15,850 bases of DNA from an uncultured Anaerotruncus sp. (GCF_902490045.1 NZ_CABUCJ010000056.1:1-15850), one strand, 5' to 3'; shown: positions 7,152-14,134, counted from the stretch's first letter. Made by a program: numbers and translations. Notes: generated from the sequence alone by a model not told the origin.

Positions 7152-7180
7152 ACTATAGCACAAGATGATATAGTTGTATA
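7152..7180 (-). promoter_or_regulatory. Promoter of the PurM-like/isomerase operon
   Basis: On the minus strand: -35 TATACA (7175-7180), 17-bp spacer, -10 TATAGT (7152-7157), preceded by an extended -10 TGC. The 17-bp shared element (7171-7187) covers the -35, a repressor position. Confidence 0.62.
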
Positions 7181-7187
7181 GATGTTT
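7171..7187. promoter_or_regulatory. Candidate operator, copy 1 of the 17-bp shared element
   Basis: TAGTTGTATAGATGTTT on the plus strand matches TAGTTGTCTATATGTTT on the minus strand at 7395-7411 in 15 of 17 positions. The TTGTAT/TAGA core resembles half-sites of HutC-type GntR operators such as TreR (TTGTATATACAA). It overlaps the -35 of the minus-strand operon. Confidence 0.5.
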
Positions 7188-7356
7188 TTATGAATTTTAC
7201 GATTTGCACAGTTTCAGGCCCGAATTTTCTCCATGACGGCTGGAAGTTTTGCATAAAGCGCCGCAATCCAGCATGAAATGCGAGAAAACGCAGAAATATG
7301 CCGGGGAAAAAGGACTCAATCTGCATAATAAAAATGAAAATAGAAAAAGAAAACTA

Positions 7357-7386
7357 TTGACAATTACGGAGAGCGCGTGCTACCCT
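7357..7386 (+). promoter_or_regulatory. Probable promoter of the ABC importer operon
   Basis: A perfect -35 TTGACA (7357-7362) is followed after 18 bp by TACCCT (7381-7386), a poor -10 rescued by an extended TGC. A-rich DNA lies immediately upstream, as for an UP element. The second operator copy sits at the predicted start site. Confidence 0.45.
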
Positions 7387-7394
7387 TATCCCAT

Positions 7395-7411
7395 AAACAT
7401 ATAGACAACTA
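7395..7411. promoter_or_regulatory. Candidate operator, copy 2 (inverted) of the 17-bp shared element
   Basis: Minus-strand TAGTTGTCTATATGTTT. It lies just past the predicted importer start site, where a bound repressor would block transcription. Orientation is opposite to copy 1, mirroring the divergent layout. Confidence 0.48.
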
Positions 7412-7434
7412 AATCTATAAAACACTAAATCTAT
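7408..7434 (+). repeat. Tandem 11-bp direct repeat with 16-bp period
   Basis: ACTAAATCTAT occurs exactly at 7408-7418 and 7424-7434, in the leader of the importer operon and abutting operator copy 2. It may be an additional binding site for the same or another regulator. Confidence 0.6.
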
Positions 7435-7475
7435 TTGCTGAACAACCAGGCGGTTGCACCGAAGGAGGTTATCGG

Positions 7476-9008
7476 ATGGCTCCTCTTGTACGGATGGAAT
7501 CCATTACAAAACGCTTTGGGGCGCTCGTGGCGAACGACCGGATTGACTTTTCGCTGGAATCCGGCGAGACGCACGCCCTCGTCGGGGAAAACGGAGCGGG
7601 CAAAACGACGCTGATGCGGATTCTCTACGGCCAGTATGCCCCGGACGCGGGGAAGATCTGGATCAACGGGGAACCCTGTTCCTACCACGTCTCGGGCGCG
7701 CTCAAGCATGGGATCGGCATGGTGCACCAGAACTTCATGCAGATCGACCATATGAGCATCACCGAAAACATCATTCTCGGCCACGCGCCCACCAGGGCGG
7801 ACTTTATCGACTACCGGGCGGCCAAAGAGAAGATCCGCGGGCTGCTGGCGCGCTTCGGCATGCAGAAGATCTCCCCCGACACGCCGATTGGAAGCCTCTG
7901 CGTGGGCGAGCGCCAGAAGATCGAGATTATCAAGGCGCTCTACCTGGGCGCGCGGGTGCTCATCCTCGACGAGCCGACGGCGGTGCTGACGCCGCAGGAG
8001 TCGGACGAGCTCTTCGACGTTATCGACGAGCTCAAAAAGGACGGCACCTCCATTGTGTTCATCTCCCACAAGCTGCGGGAGGTCATCCGGGTGGCGGACC
8101 GCATCACCGTCATGCGAAAAGGGCGGGTCGTGGCGCATTTCAAGCGCGGGGAGGCCTCCGAGACCGACGTGGCGCGCGCGATGATCGGCAAGCAGGACGT
8201 CCAGCTCATCCAGAACAGCGAGCGGGGCGAGGTGGGCGAGCCGGTCTGCGTCTGCAAAAACCTCTGGTATATCGACGGGGGCGGCATCCCGCGCATCCGG
8301 GACCTCTCGTTTGCGGTGCGTCGCGGGGAAATCCTCGGCGTGGGCGGCGTGGAAGGAAACGGGCAGACCGAGCTCATCAACCTGCTGATCGGGATGTTCC
8401 GCCTGTCGGGCGGCAGCATCCTGCTGGACGGCGAGGACGTCACCCGGCTGCCGATCCGCCAGCGGCGGGCCAAGGGCGTCGGCTACATCTCGGAGGACCG
8501 GATGACGACGGGGCTGGCCTTACAGGCGAACGCGGACGAGAACCTCATCTGCGGGGTCGCGGAGCAGCCGCCCTTCAGCAGGCGCGGAATCCTGCGCGGC
8601 AGGGCGATCGCGGAGAACACGGCGGAGATGGTCCGCAAGTTCGACATTCGCGGCCTCACGCAGGACAAGCCGGTCAAGTCGCTCTCGGGCGGCAACATGC
8701 AGAAGATCGTCCTGGCGCGGGAGATCAGCCGGAACCCCAAGCTGCTGATCGCGGCGCAGCCGACCCGCGGGCTCGACATCGGCGCGATCAACTTTGTGCG
8801 GGAGCACCTGCTCGAGCAGAAGCGGCGCGGGACGGCGATCCTGCTGGTCTCCGCCGACCTGGAGGAGCTGATGAGCCTGAGCGACCGGATGATCATCCTC
8901 TACGAGGGACGCTGCTCGGGCGAGGTGACCGACATCCCGTCGGCGACCGAGGCGGAAATCGGGCTGATGATGGGCGGCATCACAAGCTCGGAAAGGGAGG
9001 CGAACTGA
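7476..9008 (+). CDS. Nucleoside-type ABC importer, tandem ATPase (NupO/YufO/BmpA-system type)
   Basis: A 510-residue protein with two ABC ATPase domains. Domain 1 (about 1-235) has Walker A GENGAGKTT, Q-loop region GMVHQNFMQ, a degenerate signature LCVGERQK and Walker B LILDEPTAVLTPQE. Domain 2 (about 255-500) has a degenerate Walker A GVEGNGQTE, signature LSGGNMQK, and AAQPTRGLDIG in place of the usual Walker B Asp-Glu. This asymmetry is typical of sugar/nucleoside importers with BPD_transp_2 permeases. Size and motifs match the B. subtilis guanosine transporter ATPase NupO. ATG at 7476 with AAGGAGG at 7462-7468. It is first in an operon of four; two permeases and a lipoprotein follow with little or no gap. 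Confidence 0.93.
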   Translation: MAPLVRMESITKRFGALVANDRIDFSLESGETHALVGENGAGKTTLMRILYGQYAPDAGKIWINGEPCSYHVSGALKHGIGMVHQNFMQIDHMSITENIILGHAPTRADFIDYRAAKEKIRGLLARFGMQKISPDTPIGSLCVGERQKIEIIKALYLGARVLILDEPTAVLTPQESDELFDVIDELKKDGTSIVFISHKLREVIRVADRITVMRKGRVVAHFKRGEASETDVARAMIGKQDVQLIQNSERGEVGEPVCVCKNLWYIDGGGIPRIRDLSFAVRRGEILGVGGVEGNGQTELINLLIGMFRLSGGSILLDGEDVTRLPIRQRRAKGVGYISEDRMTTGLALQANADENLICGVAEQPPFSRRGILRGRAIAENTAEMVRKFDIRGLTQDKPVKSLSGGNMQKIVLAREISRNPKLLIAAQPTRGLDIGAINFVREHLLEQKRRGTAILLVSADLEELMSLSDRMIILYEGRCSGEVTDIPSATEAEIGLMMGGITSSEREAN

Positions 9009-9009
9009 A

Positions 9010-10065
9010 ATGGGAGAGAATGTCATGGAGCGGAAGCTCCCGCAGATTTCCTTAAAGAAGCTGCTGGGCGGCCTGTCTCCGGTGGTGGCGGTGCTGATCG
9101 CGTTTGTCGTCGCGGGGCTGGTCGTGCTGGCTTCGGGCGGAAACCCGTTCGAGGCGTACCGGGCGCTGGCAAAGGGCGCGCTGGGCAGCTGGGTCGGCAT
9201 CAAGAACACCATCCGTTACACCCTGCCGATCATCCTGCTGGCGTTTTCCTTCTCAATCTGCAACCGCTGCGGCTACTTCAACATCGGCCAGGAGGGCCAG
9301 ATGTACTTCGCGGCGCTGGGCATCGCCTTTGTGCCGCAGGTCATCCCCAGCGCGCCGCTCTGGATGCAGGCCGTCGTCATGGTGGCGGCCGGGGCGCTCT
9401 TCGGAGGGCTCATCTCGCTGCTGCCGGCGGTATTTAAGTTCCTGTTCGGGGTCAACGAAGTGGTCATCGCCATCCTGATGAACTATATCATCCTTCTGCT
9501 GACCGACTACCTGCTCAACAACGGGCCGATCGCAAAGGCGGACACCACCGTGCCGATGTCGGTGAACCTCGCACCCTCCCTCAACACGACCTTTATTCTG
9601 ATCGCCGTGATCGCGATCATTATCGCCTACGCGCTCTGCATCCGGGGGACCGTTCCGGGCTATGAGCTGCGGATGATCGGACATAACCCGAAGTTCGCCA
9701 AGGCATGCGGCGTCAAGACCATCCGGATCGTCCTGGTCGTCGCGCTGCTGGGCGGCGTCTTTTCGGGGCTGACCGCCGCGGGCGAGGTCATGGGCGTCTA
9801 CCACAAGGTCTACAACAATTTCGCGGTGGACATGGGCTTCAACGGCATGACCGCCGCGCTCATCGGCAAGGATTCGACGCTCGGCATCATCTTCGGCTCG
9901 CTCATCCTCGGCGCCCTGCAGAGCGGCGCGGTGACGCTGTCGGTCGAGACGAGCGTCCAGGCGGAGATGGTCCAGGTGGTCAAGGGCTTCGTCATGCTAT
10001 TCGCCACCATCAATATCATGCGGTACCTGCTCCAGAGCAGGCGGAAGGAGGGGAAGACGGCGTGA
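9010..10065 (+). CDS. ABC importer permease 1 (BPD_transp_2 family, NupP-like)
   Basis: A 351-residue integral membrane protein with about eight to ten hydrophobic segments (for example 22-42, 68-84, 97-112, 118-140, 150-168, 193-212). It has the family motif CGYFNIGQEGQMYFAALG (87-104) and the EAA-like cytoplasmic loop near GYELRMIGHNPKFAKACGVK. With the second permease it should form the heterodimeric channel of a nucleoside importer. The start at 9010 lies one base beyond the ATPase stop, with GGAGG at 8996-9000; an in-frame ATG at 9025 is a possible alternative. The 3' end overlaps the next gene's GTG start. Confidence 0.92.
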   Translation: MGENVMERKLPQISLKKLLGGLSPVVAVLIAFVVAGLVVLASGGNPFEAYRALAKGALGSWVGIKNTIRYTLPIILLAFSFSICNRCGYFNIGQEGQMYFAALGIAFVPQVIPSAPLWMQAVVMVAAGALFGGLISLLPAVFKFLFGVNEVVIAILMNYIILLLTDYLLNNGPIAKADTTVPMSVNLAPSLNTTFILIAVIAIIIAYALCIRGTVPGYELRMIGHNPKFAKACGVKTIRIVLVVALLGGVFSGLTAAGEVMGVYHKVYNNFAVDMGFNGMTAALIGKDSTLGIIFGSLILGALQSGAVTLSVETSVQAEMVQVVKGFVMLFATINIMRYLLQSRRKEGKTA

Positions 10066-11021
10066 TCAATGTGGAACAGCTGCTGAACCTGTCGGTCCGG
10101 CTGGCCGCGCCGGTCATCCTCATCTGCCTGGGCGGCCTCTTCTCCATCAAGGTGGACATCTTCAACCTCGCGCTCGAGGGCTTCACCCTCTTTGGGTGCT
10201 TCGCAGCGGTGGTCGGGACCTATATGACGCAGAGCGTTTTGGGCGGCATCCTTTTCGCCGTCCTGCTGACGCTGCTCGTCGCGCTGGTCTACGCGCTCTT
10301 CGTCTTTGAACTGGACGTCGACCCGATCATCTGCGCGCTGGCCTGTACGACGATCGCAACCGGCCTGACGCGGTACCTGCTCGTCCCGATCTTCGGCGCG
10401 AGCGGACGGTTTATCCTGCCGTCCGAGCTCGCGCTGCCGACCATCCATTTTGCCTTCCTCGAAAAAATCCCGCTGGTCGGGCCGGTCCTGAACGACCACT
10501 CGATCCTTGTCTATCTGGCGCTCCTCCTGCCCTTCGCGGTCCACATCTTTCTCTACCGGACGAACATGGGCCTGTCGGTGCGCGCGATCGGGAAAAACGC
10601 CGACGCGGCCCTCTCCGCGGGCATCGGCATCAAGCGCATCCGCTATTTCGCGCTGGCCTTAAACGGCGTCTTCTGCGGGCTGGCGGGCGCGCAGCTCGCG
10701 CTCTCCCTCAACATGTTCAACGTCGGGATGACCGACGGGCGCGGCTTTACGGCGATCGCGGTACTCGTCCTCACGGGGGCGGAGCCGGTGCTCTCGCTGC
10801 TGGCCTGCCTGATGTTCGGATTCTCCGACGCGCTGGTGCTGACCCTTTCGGGCAGGGGGTACCCGGTGCAGATCCTGTCGATGCTGCCCTACGTGCTCGC
10901 GCTGATCGTGGTCATCGCGCCGCTGCTCATCCGGAGCCTGGTCAAATGGATGCGCAAGCGGTCTGCGGAAAAGAAGCTGATTGTTATGGGATCCGACGTT
11001 ACCGCCGGAGACCGTCAATAA
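10062..11021 (+). CDS. ABC importer permease 2 (BPD_transp_2 family, NupQ-like), GTG start
   Basis: A 319-residue integral membrane protein. After VINVEQLLNLSVRLAAPVIL comes the family motif KVDIFNLALEGFTLFGCF, several hydrophobic segments, and the loop GLSVRAIGKNADAALSAGIGIKR that contacts the ATPase. The start is GTG at 10062 within the overlapping GTGA of the upstream permease's stop, with AAGGAGGGG at 10045-10053, so translation is probably coupled. The open frame continues upstream to 9705, but that part is an out-of-frame reading of permease 1. Length equals that of B. subtilis NupQ as I recall it. Confidence 0.92.
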   Translation: MINVEQLLNLSVRLAAPVILICLGGLFSIKVDIFNLALEGFTLFGCFAAVVGTYMTQSVLGGILFAVLLTLLVALVYALFVFELDVDPIICALACTTIATGLTRYLLVPIFGASGRFILPSELALPTIHFAFLEKIPLVGPVLNDHSILVYLALLLPFAVHIFLYRTNMGLSVRAIGKNADAALSAGIGIKRIRYFALALNGVFCGLAGAQLALSLNMFNVGMTDGRGFTAIAVLVLTGAEPVLSLLACLMFGFSDALVLTLSGRGYPVQILSMLPYVLALIVVIAPLLIRSLVKWMRKRSAEKKLIVMGSDVTAGDRQ

Positions 11022-11044
11022 AACAATTCAAAGGAGAACGGAAA

Positions 11045-12124
11045 ATGAAAAAGTCTGTAAAGATCCTTGCTCTCGCAATGGCGCTGGTTCTTGTCGCGGC
11101 GGCGTTCACCGCCTGCGGCGGCCAAAAGGCGCCGGAGACCTCCACCCCGGCCGCTCCCGCGGAGGACGCCTCCGCCCCCGCGTCCGGCGACGGGGACGCC
11201 GCTGAGAAGAGCTACAAGGTGGCGCTCGTTTCCGACATGGCCGTCGACGAGGCCGAGTGGCTGCAGAACCTGGTCGCGGGCCTCGGCGACTACCAGACCG
11301 AGCATCCGAACATCGAGGTGAAGGTGGTCGAAGCCACCCAGTCGAGCGAATATGAGCCCAAGACCCGTGCGCTGGCGCAGGCGGGCTACAACATCATCAT
11401 CACCACCAACTCCAGCATGGCCGACGCGACGACCGCGGTGGCCGGGGACTTCCCGGACATCCTCTTCGGCAGCCTGGACGGCGTGATCTCCGACATCGCG
11501 GATTACCCCAACCTGCAGGAATTCGGCCTGAACCGCACCGAGACCGGATATCTCGCCGGCGTGGCGGCGGCCTGCGCGACCAAGGCGAATAAAGTCGGCA
11601 TCGTGGCGGGCGCGGACGAGCCGGTCATCAACGCGATCGTCGCCGGCTGGCAGCAGGGCATGCGCAGCGTCAATCCCGACATCGAGGACATGGTCGCCTA
11701 TGCGAACACCTGGACCGACCCGACCAAGGGCAAGGAGCTTGGACTCATGCTCGTCAACGAGGGCTGCGACGTGATCGCGGCAGCGGCGGGCGGCACCGGC
11801 GTCGGCGGCGCGCAGGCAGCGGCGGAAAAGGGCGTCTACTTTGTCGCGTGGGACGTGCACTACCAGGACGTGCTGGGAGATCTGGAGCTGGGCAGCGCGG
11901 TCAACTTCTTCGACAAGATGGTCATCCAGTTCATCGAGGACGCGATCTCCGGCAATTTCCAGGGCGGCAAGCGGGTCGACTACGGCATCTCCGAAGGCGT
12001 CTGCAGCTTTGAATATCTGGACAATTCTCCCCTGAGCGACGAGGCGAAGGAGAAGATCCAGGCGGCCTACGACGATATCATCGCGGGTAAAATCGACATT
12101 TCCACTGAGCCGCTGCACAAGTAA
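11045..12124 (+). CDS. BMP family substrate-binding lipoprotein of the nucleoside importer
   Basis: A 359-residue protein with a lipoprotein signal (MKKSVKILALAMALVLVAAA, lipid-anchored Cys 24 in FTAC). A low-complexity Ala/Pro/Asp linker follows (about 25-53), then a BMP/PnrA-type periplasmic-binding fold beginning YKVALVSDMA. Family landmarks include ALAQAGYNIIITTN, RTETGYLAGVAAA and VGIVAGADEPVINA. The late segment where PnrA-like proteins have a GVDxDQ-like ligand motif reads VAWDVHYQD, so ligand choice may differ from classic purine nucleosides. AAGGAG at about 11031-11036 precedes the ATG at 11045. Here the binding protein is last in the operon, whereas in B. subtilis nupNOPQ it is first. 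Confidence 0.92.
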   Translation: MKKSVKILALAMALVLVAAAFTACGGQKAPETSTPAAPAEDASAPASGDGDAAEKSYKVALVSDMAVDEAEWLQNLVAGLGDYQTEHPNIEVKVVEATQSSEYEPKTRALAQAGYNIIITTNSSMADATTAVAGDFPDILFGSLDGVISDIADYPNLQEFGLNRTETGYLAGVAAACATKANKVGIVAGADEPVINAIVAGWQQGMRSVNPDIEDMVAYANTWTDPTKGKELGLMLVNEGCDVIAAAAGGTGVGGAQAAAEKGVYFVAWDVHYQDVLGDLELGSAVNFFDKMVIQFIEDAISGNFQGGKRVDYGISEGVCSFEYLDNSPLSDEAKEKIQAAYDDIIAGKIDISTEPLHK

Positions 12125-12143
12125 GCGGAAGAGAGAAGCGCGG

Positions 12144-12173
12144 ACCCTCCGGGGAATTTCCCCGGAGGGTTTC
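12144..12173 (+). terminator. Terminator of the ABC importer operon
   Basis: A perfect 11-bp GC-rich stem (12144-12154 with 12160-12170) has loop AATTT and only a short T run (TTTC) after it. It may be leaky. Confidence 0.65.
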
Positions 12174-12210
12174 GCGGAAATCCGGCGGCGCGCAACAGCC
12201 GCCGAATTGG

Positions 12211-12239
12211 TTGACACATCCAATTGGAATGTGTATTAT
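12211..12239 (+). promoter_or_regulatory. Strong sigma-A promoter of the gntR-type regulator
   Basis: -35 TTGACA (12211-12216), 17-bp spacer, -10 TATTAT (12234-12239). The spacer carries CCAATTGG inside an ACACAT...ATGTGT inverted repeat (12214-12234). Confidence 0.78.
12214..12234. repeat. Inverted repeat inside the gntR promoter (candidate operator)
   Basis: Outer arms ACACAT (12214-12219) and ATGTGT (12229-12234) enclose the 8-bp palindrome CCAATTGG (12220-12227), offset by one base. It overlaps the -35 and the first base of the -10, a position suited to autorepression or control by another factor. Confidence 0.5.
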
Positions 12240-12313
12240 GAAAACAGGCAGAGATATACATACAGATGTCTGATTAAATGGAGCTTGTATGACTCCGGAA
12301 TTCGGGTGAAGAG

Positions 12314-13048
12314 ATGAGTGCGCTGAAGAGGGTCGCCGGGGTTTCCCTGTACCATCAGATTATGGAAGATCTTCGAAAAGAAGTTCAGGGAATGGCATAT
12401 GGGGAGCAGATCGAAACGGAGCAGCAGCTCGCGGAAAAATACGCCGTGAGCCGGGGCACCGTCCGCCAGGCGATTACCGCGCTGGTAAACGAGGGCCTGC
12501 TGACCAAGATTCAGGGGAAGGGGACCTTCAAAAGCGGCGTCGCGCTCGACCGTTCCACCGCCGTCGTCAAGAGCTTTACGGATCAGCTGCTGGCCTCGGG
12601 GCTCGTGCCGGGAATCCGCGACGTGCGCCTCGAATCCGACTTCGCGGACGAGCGGACGGCAAAGCATCTGGGGCTCGCGCCCGGGACGCCGATCTGGCGG
12701 CTTTCCCGCGTGAGGCTGGCGGACGGGGTGCCGATCTCCTACTGTACGGCGTACATCAATCCGGTTTACGCGGCGGGGCTCCGCGCGGACGACCTGGAGA
12801 TGTCGCTGATCGCGATGTTTACGGAAAAGCTCGGCGTCCCGCTCCGGCATGGGGAGAGCTTTGTCACCGCGACGCTGGCCAGCGAGGAGCTGGCGCGGCG
12901 TTTGGGCGTCAGCACCACGACCCCCATCCTGCGCCTGGAGCACGTCGGCTTTCTGGCGTCCGGGGACCCGGTGTTTTTCGACGTCACCGACTCCATCGGC
13001 GAACGGTATGTCATGCAGATCGAACAGGGCTCCTACGGCAGGGGCTGA
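12314..13048 (+). CDS. GntR family regulator, HutC subfamily (winged helix + UTRA)
   Basis: A 244-residue protein. The N-terminal GntR winged helix (about 8-73) shows VSLYHQIMEDLRKEV, the recognition helix AVSRGTVRQAITALVNEGLL and the wing GKGTF. The UTRA effector domain (about 90-238) includes GTPIWRLSRVRLADGVPISY and LRLEHVGFLASGDPVFFDVTDSIG. UTRA domains bind small ligands, often sugar phosphates or nucleotide-like molecules, and release DNA. Sitting between importer and psuG, it is the natural regulator of the island, probably a repressor induced by the salvaged nucleotide or its sugar phosphate. ATG at 12314 has only a weak GGGTGAAG-type site. It has its own strong promoter; the stop codon lies in a hairpin (13048-13074). 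Confidence 0.88.
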   Translation: MSALKRVAGVSLYHQIMEDLRKEVQGMAYGEQIETEQQLAEKYAVSRGTVRQAITALVNEGLLTKIQGKGTFKSGVALDRSTAVVKSFTDQLLASGLVPGIRDVRLESDFADERTAKHLGLAPGTPIWRLSRVRLADGVPISYCTAYINPVYAAGLRADDLEMSLIAMFTEKLGVPLRHGESFVTATLASEELARRLGVSTTTPILRLEHVGFLASGDPVFFDVTDSIGERYVMQIEQGSYGRG

Positions 13049-13074
13049 GGGATTCCGGCCGCACCGGGGTCCCT
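13048..13074 (+). terminator. Hairpin at the gntR stop codon without a T-run
   Basis: An 11-bp stem (13048-13058 with 13064-13074, two G-T pairs) and a 5-nt loop are followed by TAGAAATTG, not a T-run. It may be a weak terminator, a pause site or an mRNA-stabilising hairpin separating gntR from psuG. Confidence 0.42.
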
Positions 13075-13080
13075 TAGAAA

Positions 13081-13110
13081 TTGTCAAAATGATCTAGATG
13101 TCCATATGAT
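13081..13110 (+). promoter_or_regulatory. Probable psuG promoter with candidate operator core
   Basis: -35 TTGTCA (13081-13086), 18-bp spacer, -10 TATGAT (13105-13110). The spacer contains ATCTAGATGT (13092-13101), whose TAGATGT core recurs in operator copy 1 (7179-7185). psuG can thus be transcribed independently of gntR. Confidence 0.52.
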
Positions 13111-13133
13111 ATATGCAAGTGATTACGAATCGT

Positions 13134-13138
13134 GGAGG
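13134..13138 (+). promoter_or_regulatory. Ribosome binding site deciding the psuG start
   Basis: GGAGG is one base from the ATG at 13140 (too close) and ten bases from the ATG at 13149, so 13149 is preferred. The protein from 13149 also aligns with the usual PsuG N-terminus. Confidence 0.55.
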
Positions 13139-13148
13139 TATGACTGCA

Positions 13149-14063
13149 ATGAATCTGAAAAAGTATTTGGATATTACGCCCGAGATCGCGCAGGCCGTGA
13201 GCGAAAACCGCCCGGTGGTGGCGCTCGAATCCACCATCCTCAGCCATGGCATGCCCTATCCGCAGAACCTGGAATTTGCGCACAAGGTGGAGGAGATTAT
13301 CCGCGCCGAGGGAGCGGTTCCCGCCACGACGGCGATCCTCGGCGGAAAGCTCAAGGTCGGGCTGACGGCGGACGAGCTGGAGCGGATGTGCAAGCCGGGC
13401 GACATCGGTAAGGTGAGCCGCCGGGACGTGGCGGTCTATCTGGCGCAGAAGCGGGACGGCGCGACGACGGTCGCCACGACCATGCTGATCGCCTCGCTGG
13501 CGGGAATCCGCATATTTGCGACGGGCGGAATCGGCGGCGTGCACCGCGGCGCGCAGGAGACCTTCGATATTTCCGCGGACCTGCAGGAGCTGGCGAACAC
13601 CCAGGTCGGCGTGGTCTGCGCGGGGGCGAAGAGCCTGCTCGACCTCGGCCTCACGCTGGAATACCTCGAGACGTTCGGCGTGCCGGTCCTGGGAGTGCGC
13701 ACGGAAGATTTCCCGGCCTTTTACTGCCGCAGCAGCGGCCTCAAGGTGGATTACCGGATTGACACCGAAGAGGAGATCGCCCAGATTCTCCGCACCAAAT
13801 GGGAGCTGGGGCTCAAGGGGGGCGCGGTCATCGCGAACCCGATTCCGGAGGAATTCGCGCTCGACTACGACGAGATGGAGCAGGTGATCACCAAGGCGCT
13901 CGACATGGCGAAGGAGCAGGGCGTCCACGGCAAGGCGACGACCCCCTTCCTGCTGGCGGCGATCAAGGACATGACCCACGGCGTATCGCTGGCGAGCAAC
14001 CTCGAGCTTGCCTACAACAACGCGCGCGTCGCGGCGCGGATCGCCGTCGGATACTGCAAATAA
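13149..14063 (+). CDS. psuG: Pseudouridine-5'-phosphate glycosidase
   Basis: A 304-residue cytoplasmic enzyme that breaks the C-C glycosidic bond of pseudouridine 5'-phosphate, giving uracil and ribose 5-phosphate (reversible). The family signature is complete: PVVALESTILSHGMPYPQN (E27), GDIGKVSRRD (K88), TGGIGGVHRGAQETFDISADL (metal-ligand region, D144) and VVCAGAKSLLDLGLTLEYLET (catalytic-type K161). These correspond by position to E31, K93, D149 and K166 of E. coli PsuG as I recall them. The usual partner is the PfkB-family kinase PsuK, but none lies in the island; the next genes are the ribosomal S18 operon on the other strand. It probably uses its own promoter and ends at a strong shared terminator. 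Confidence 0.94.
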   Translation: MNLKKYLDITPEIAQAVSENRPVVALESTILSHGMPYPQNLEFAHKVEEIIRAEGAVPATTAILGGKLKVGLTADELERMCKPGDIGKVSRRDVAVYLAQKRDGATTVATTMLIASLAGIRIFATGGIGGVHRGAQETFDISADLQELANTQVGVVCAGAKSLLDLGLTLEYLETFGVPVLGVRTEDFPAFYCRSSGLKVDYRIDTEEEIAQILRTKWELGLKGGAVIANPIPEEFALDYDEMEQVITKALDMAKEQGVHGKATTPFLLAAIKDMTHGVSLASNLELAYNNARVAARIAVGYCK

Positions 14064-14072
14064 GCAATGATC

Positions 14073-14116
14073 GCATGCAAAAAGCCCGCGGCCAAAGGCC
14101 GCGGGCTTTTTCATGC
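14073..14116 (+). terminator. Bidirectional terminator between psuG and rpsR
   Basis: A perfect 15-bp stem (14079-14093 with 14097-14111) has loop AAA, flanked by AAAAA and TTTTT. Outer GCATG/CATGC arms extend it. It serves both psuG and the minus-strand rpsF-ssb-rpsR operon. Confidence 0.93.
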
Positions 14117-14134
14117 AATGCAGGTACCGGCGAA

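Larger units (their letters stand above)
7119..7475. other. 357-bp divergent regulatory region between salvage operon and importer
   Basis: No gene is visible. It is much more AT-rich than its surroundings. It carries a minus-strand promoter at 7152-7180, a 17-bp element at 7171-7187 with an inverted near-copy at 7395-7411, an A-rich tract (about 7326-7353) directly upstream of a plus-strand TTGACA (7357-7362), and an 11-bp direct repeat near 7408-7434. I see no riboswitch-like architecture in the roughly 80-nt leader of the importer. Confidence 0.7.

Noticed and set aside
7188..7356. Possible riboswitch or small RNA in the AT-rich part of the divergent region
   Set aside because: Only short hairpins are possible (for example GCAT-GAA-ATGC) and it lies upstream of the predicted importer start, so it is not a leader; no purine or other riboswitch core seen.
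9705..10061. Long upstream extension of permease 2
   Set aside because: It is a +1 reading of permease 1, Arg/Gly/His-rich without membrane segments; the GTG at 10062 has a good RBS.
10946..11044. Upstream extension of the BMP lipoprotein start
   Set aside because: It reads the end of permease 2 in another frame; the ATG at 11045 gives a perfect lipoprotein signal and has AAGGAG upstream.
11015..12223. 402-codon open frame antisense to the BMP lipoprotein gene
   Set aside because: Arg/Asp/Val-rich composition and no recognisable domain; the plus-strand gene has signal peptide, RBS and operon context.
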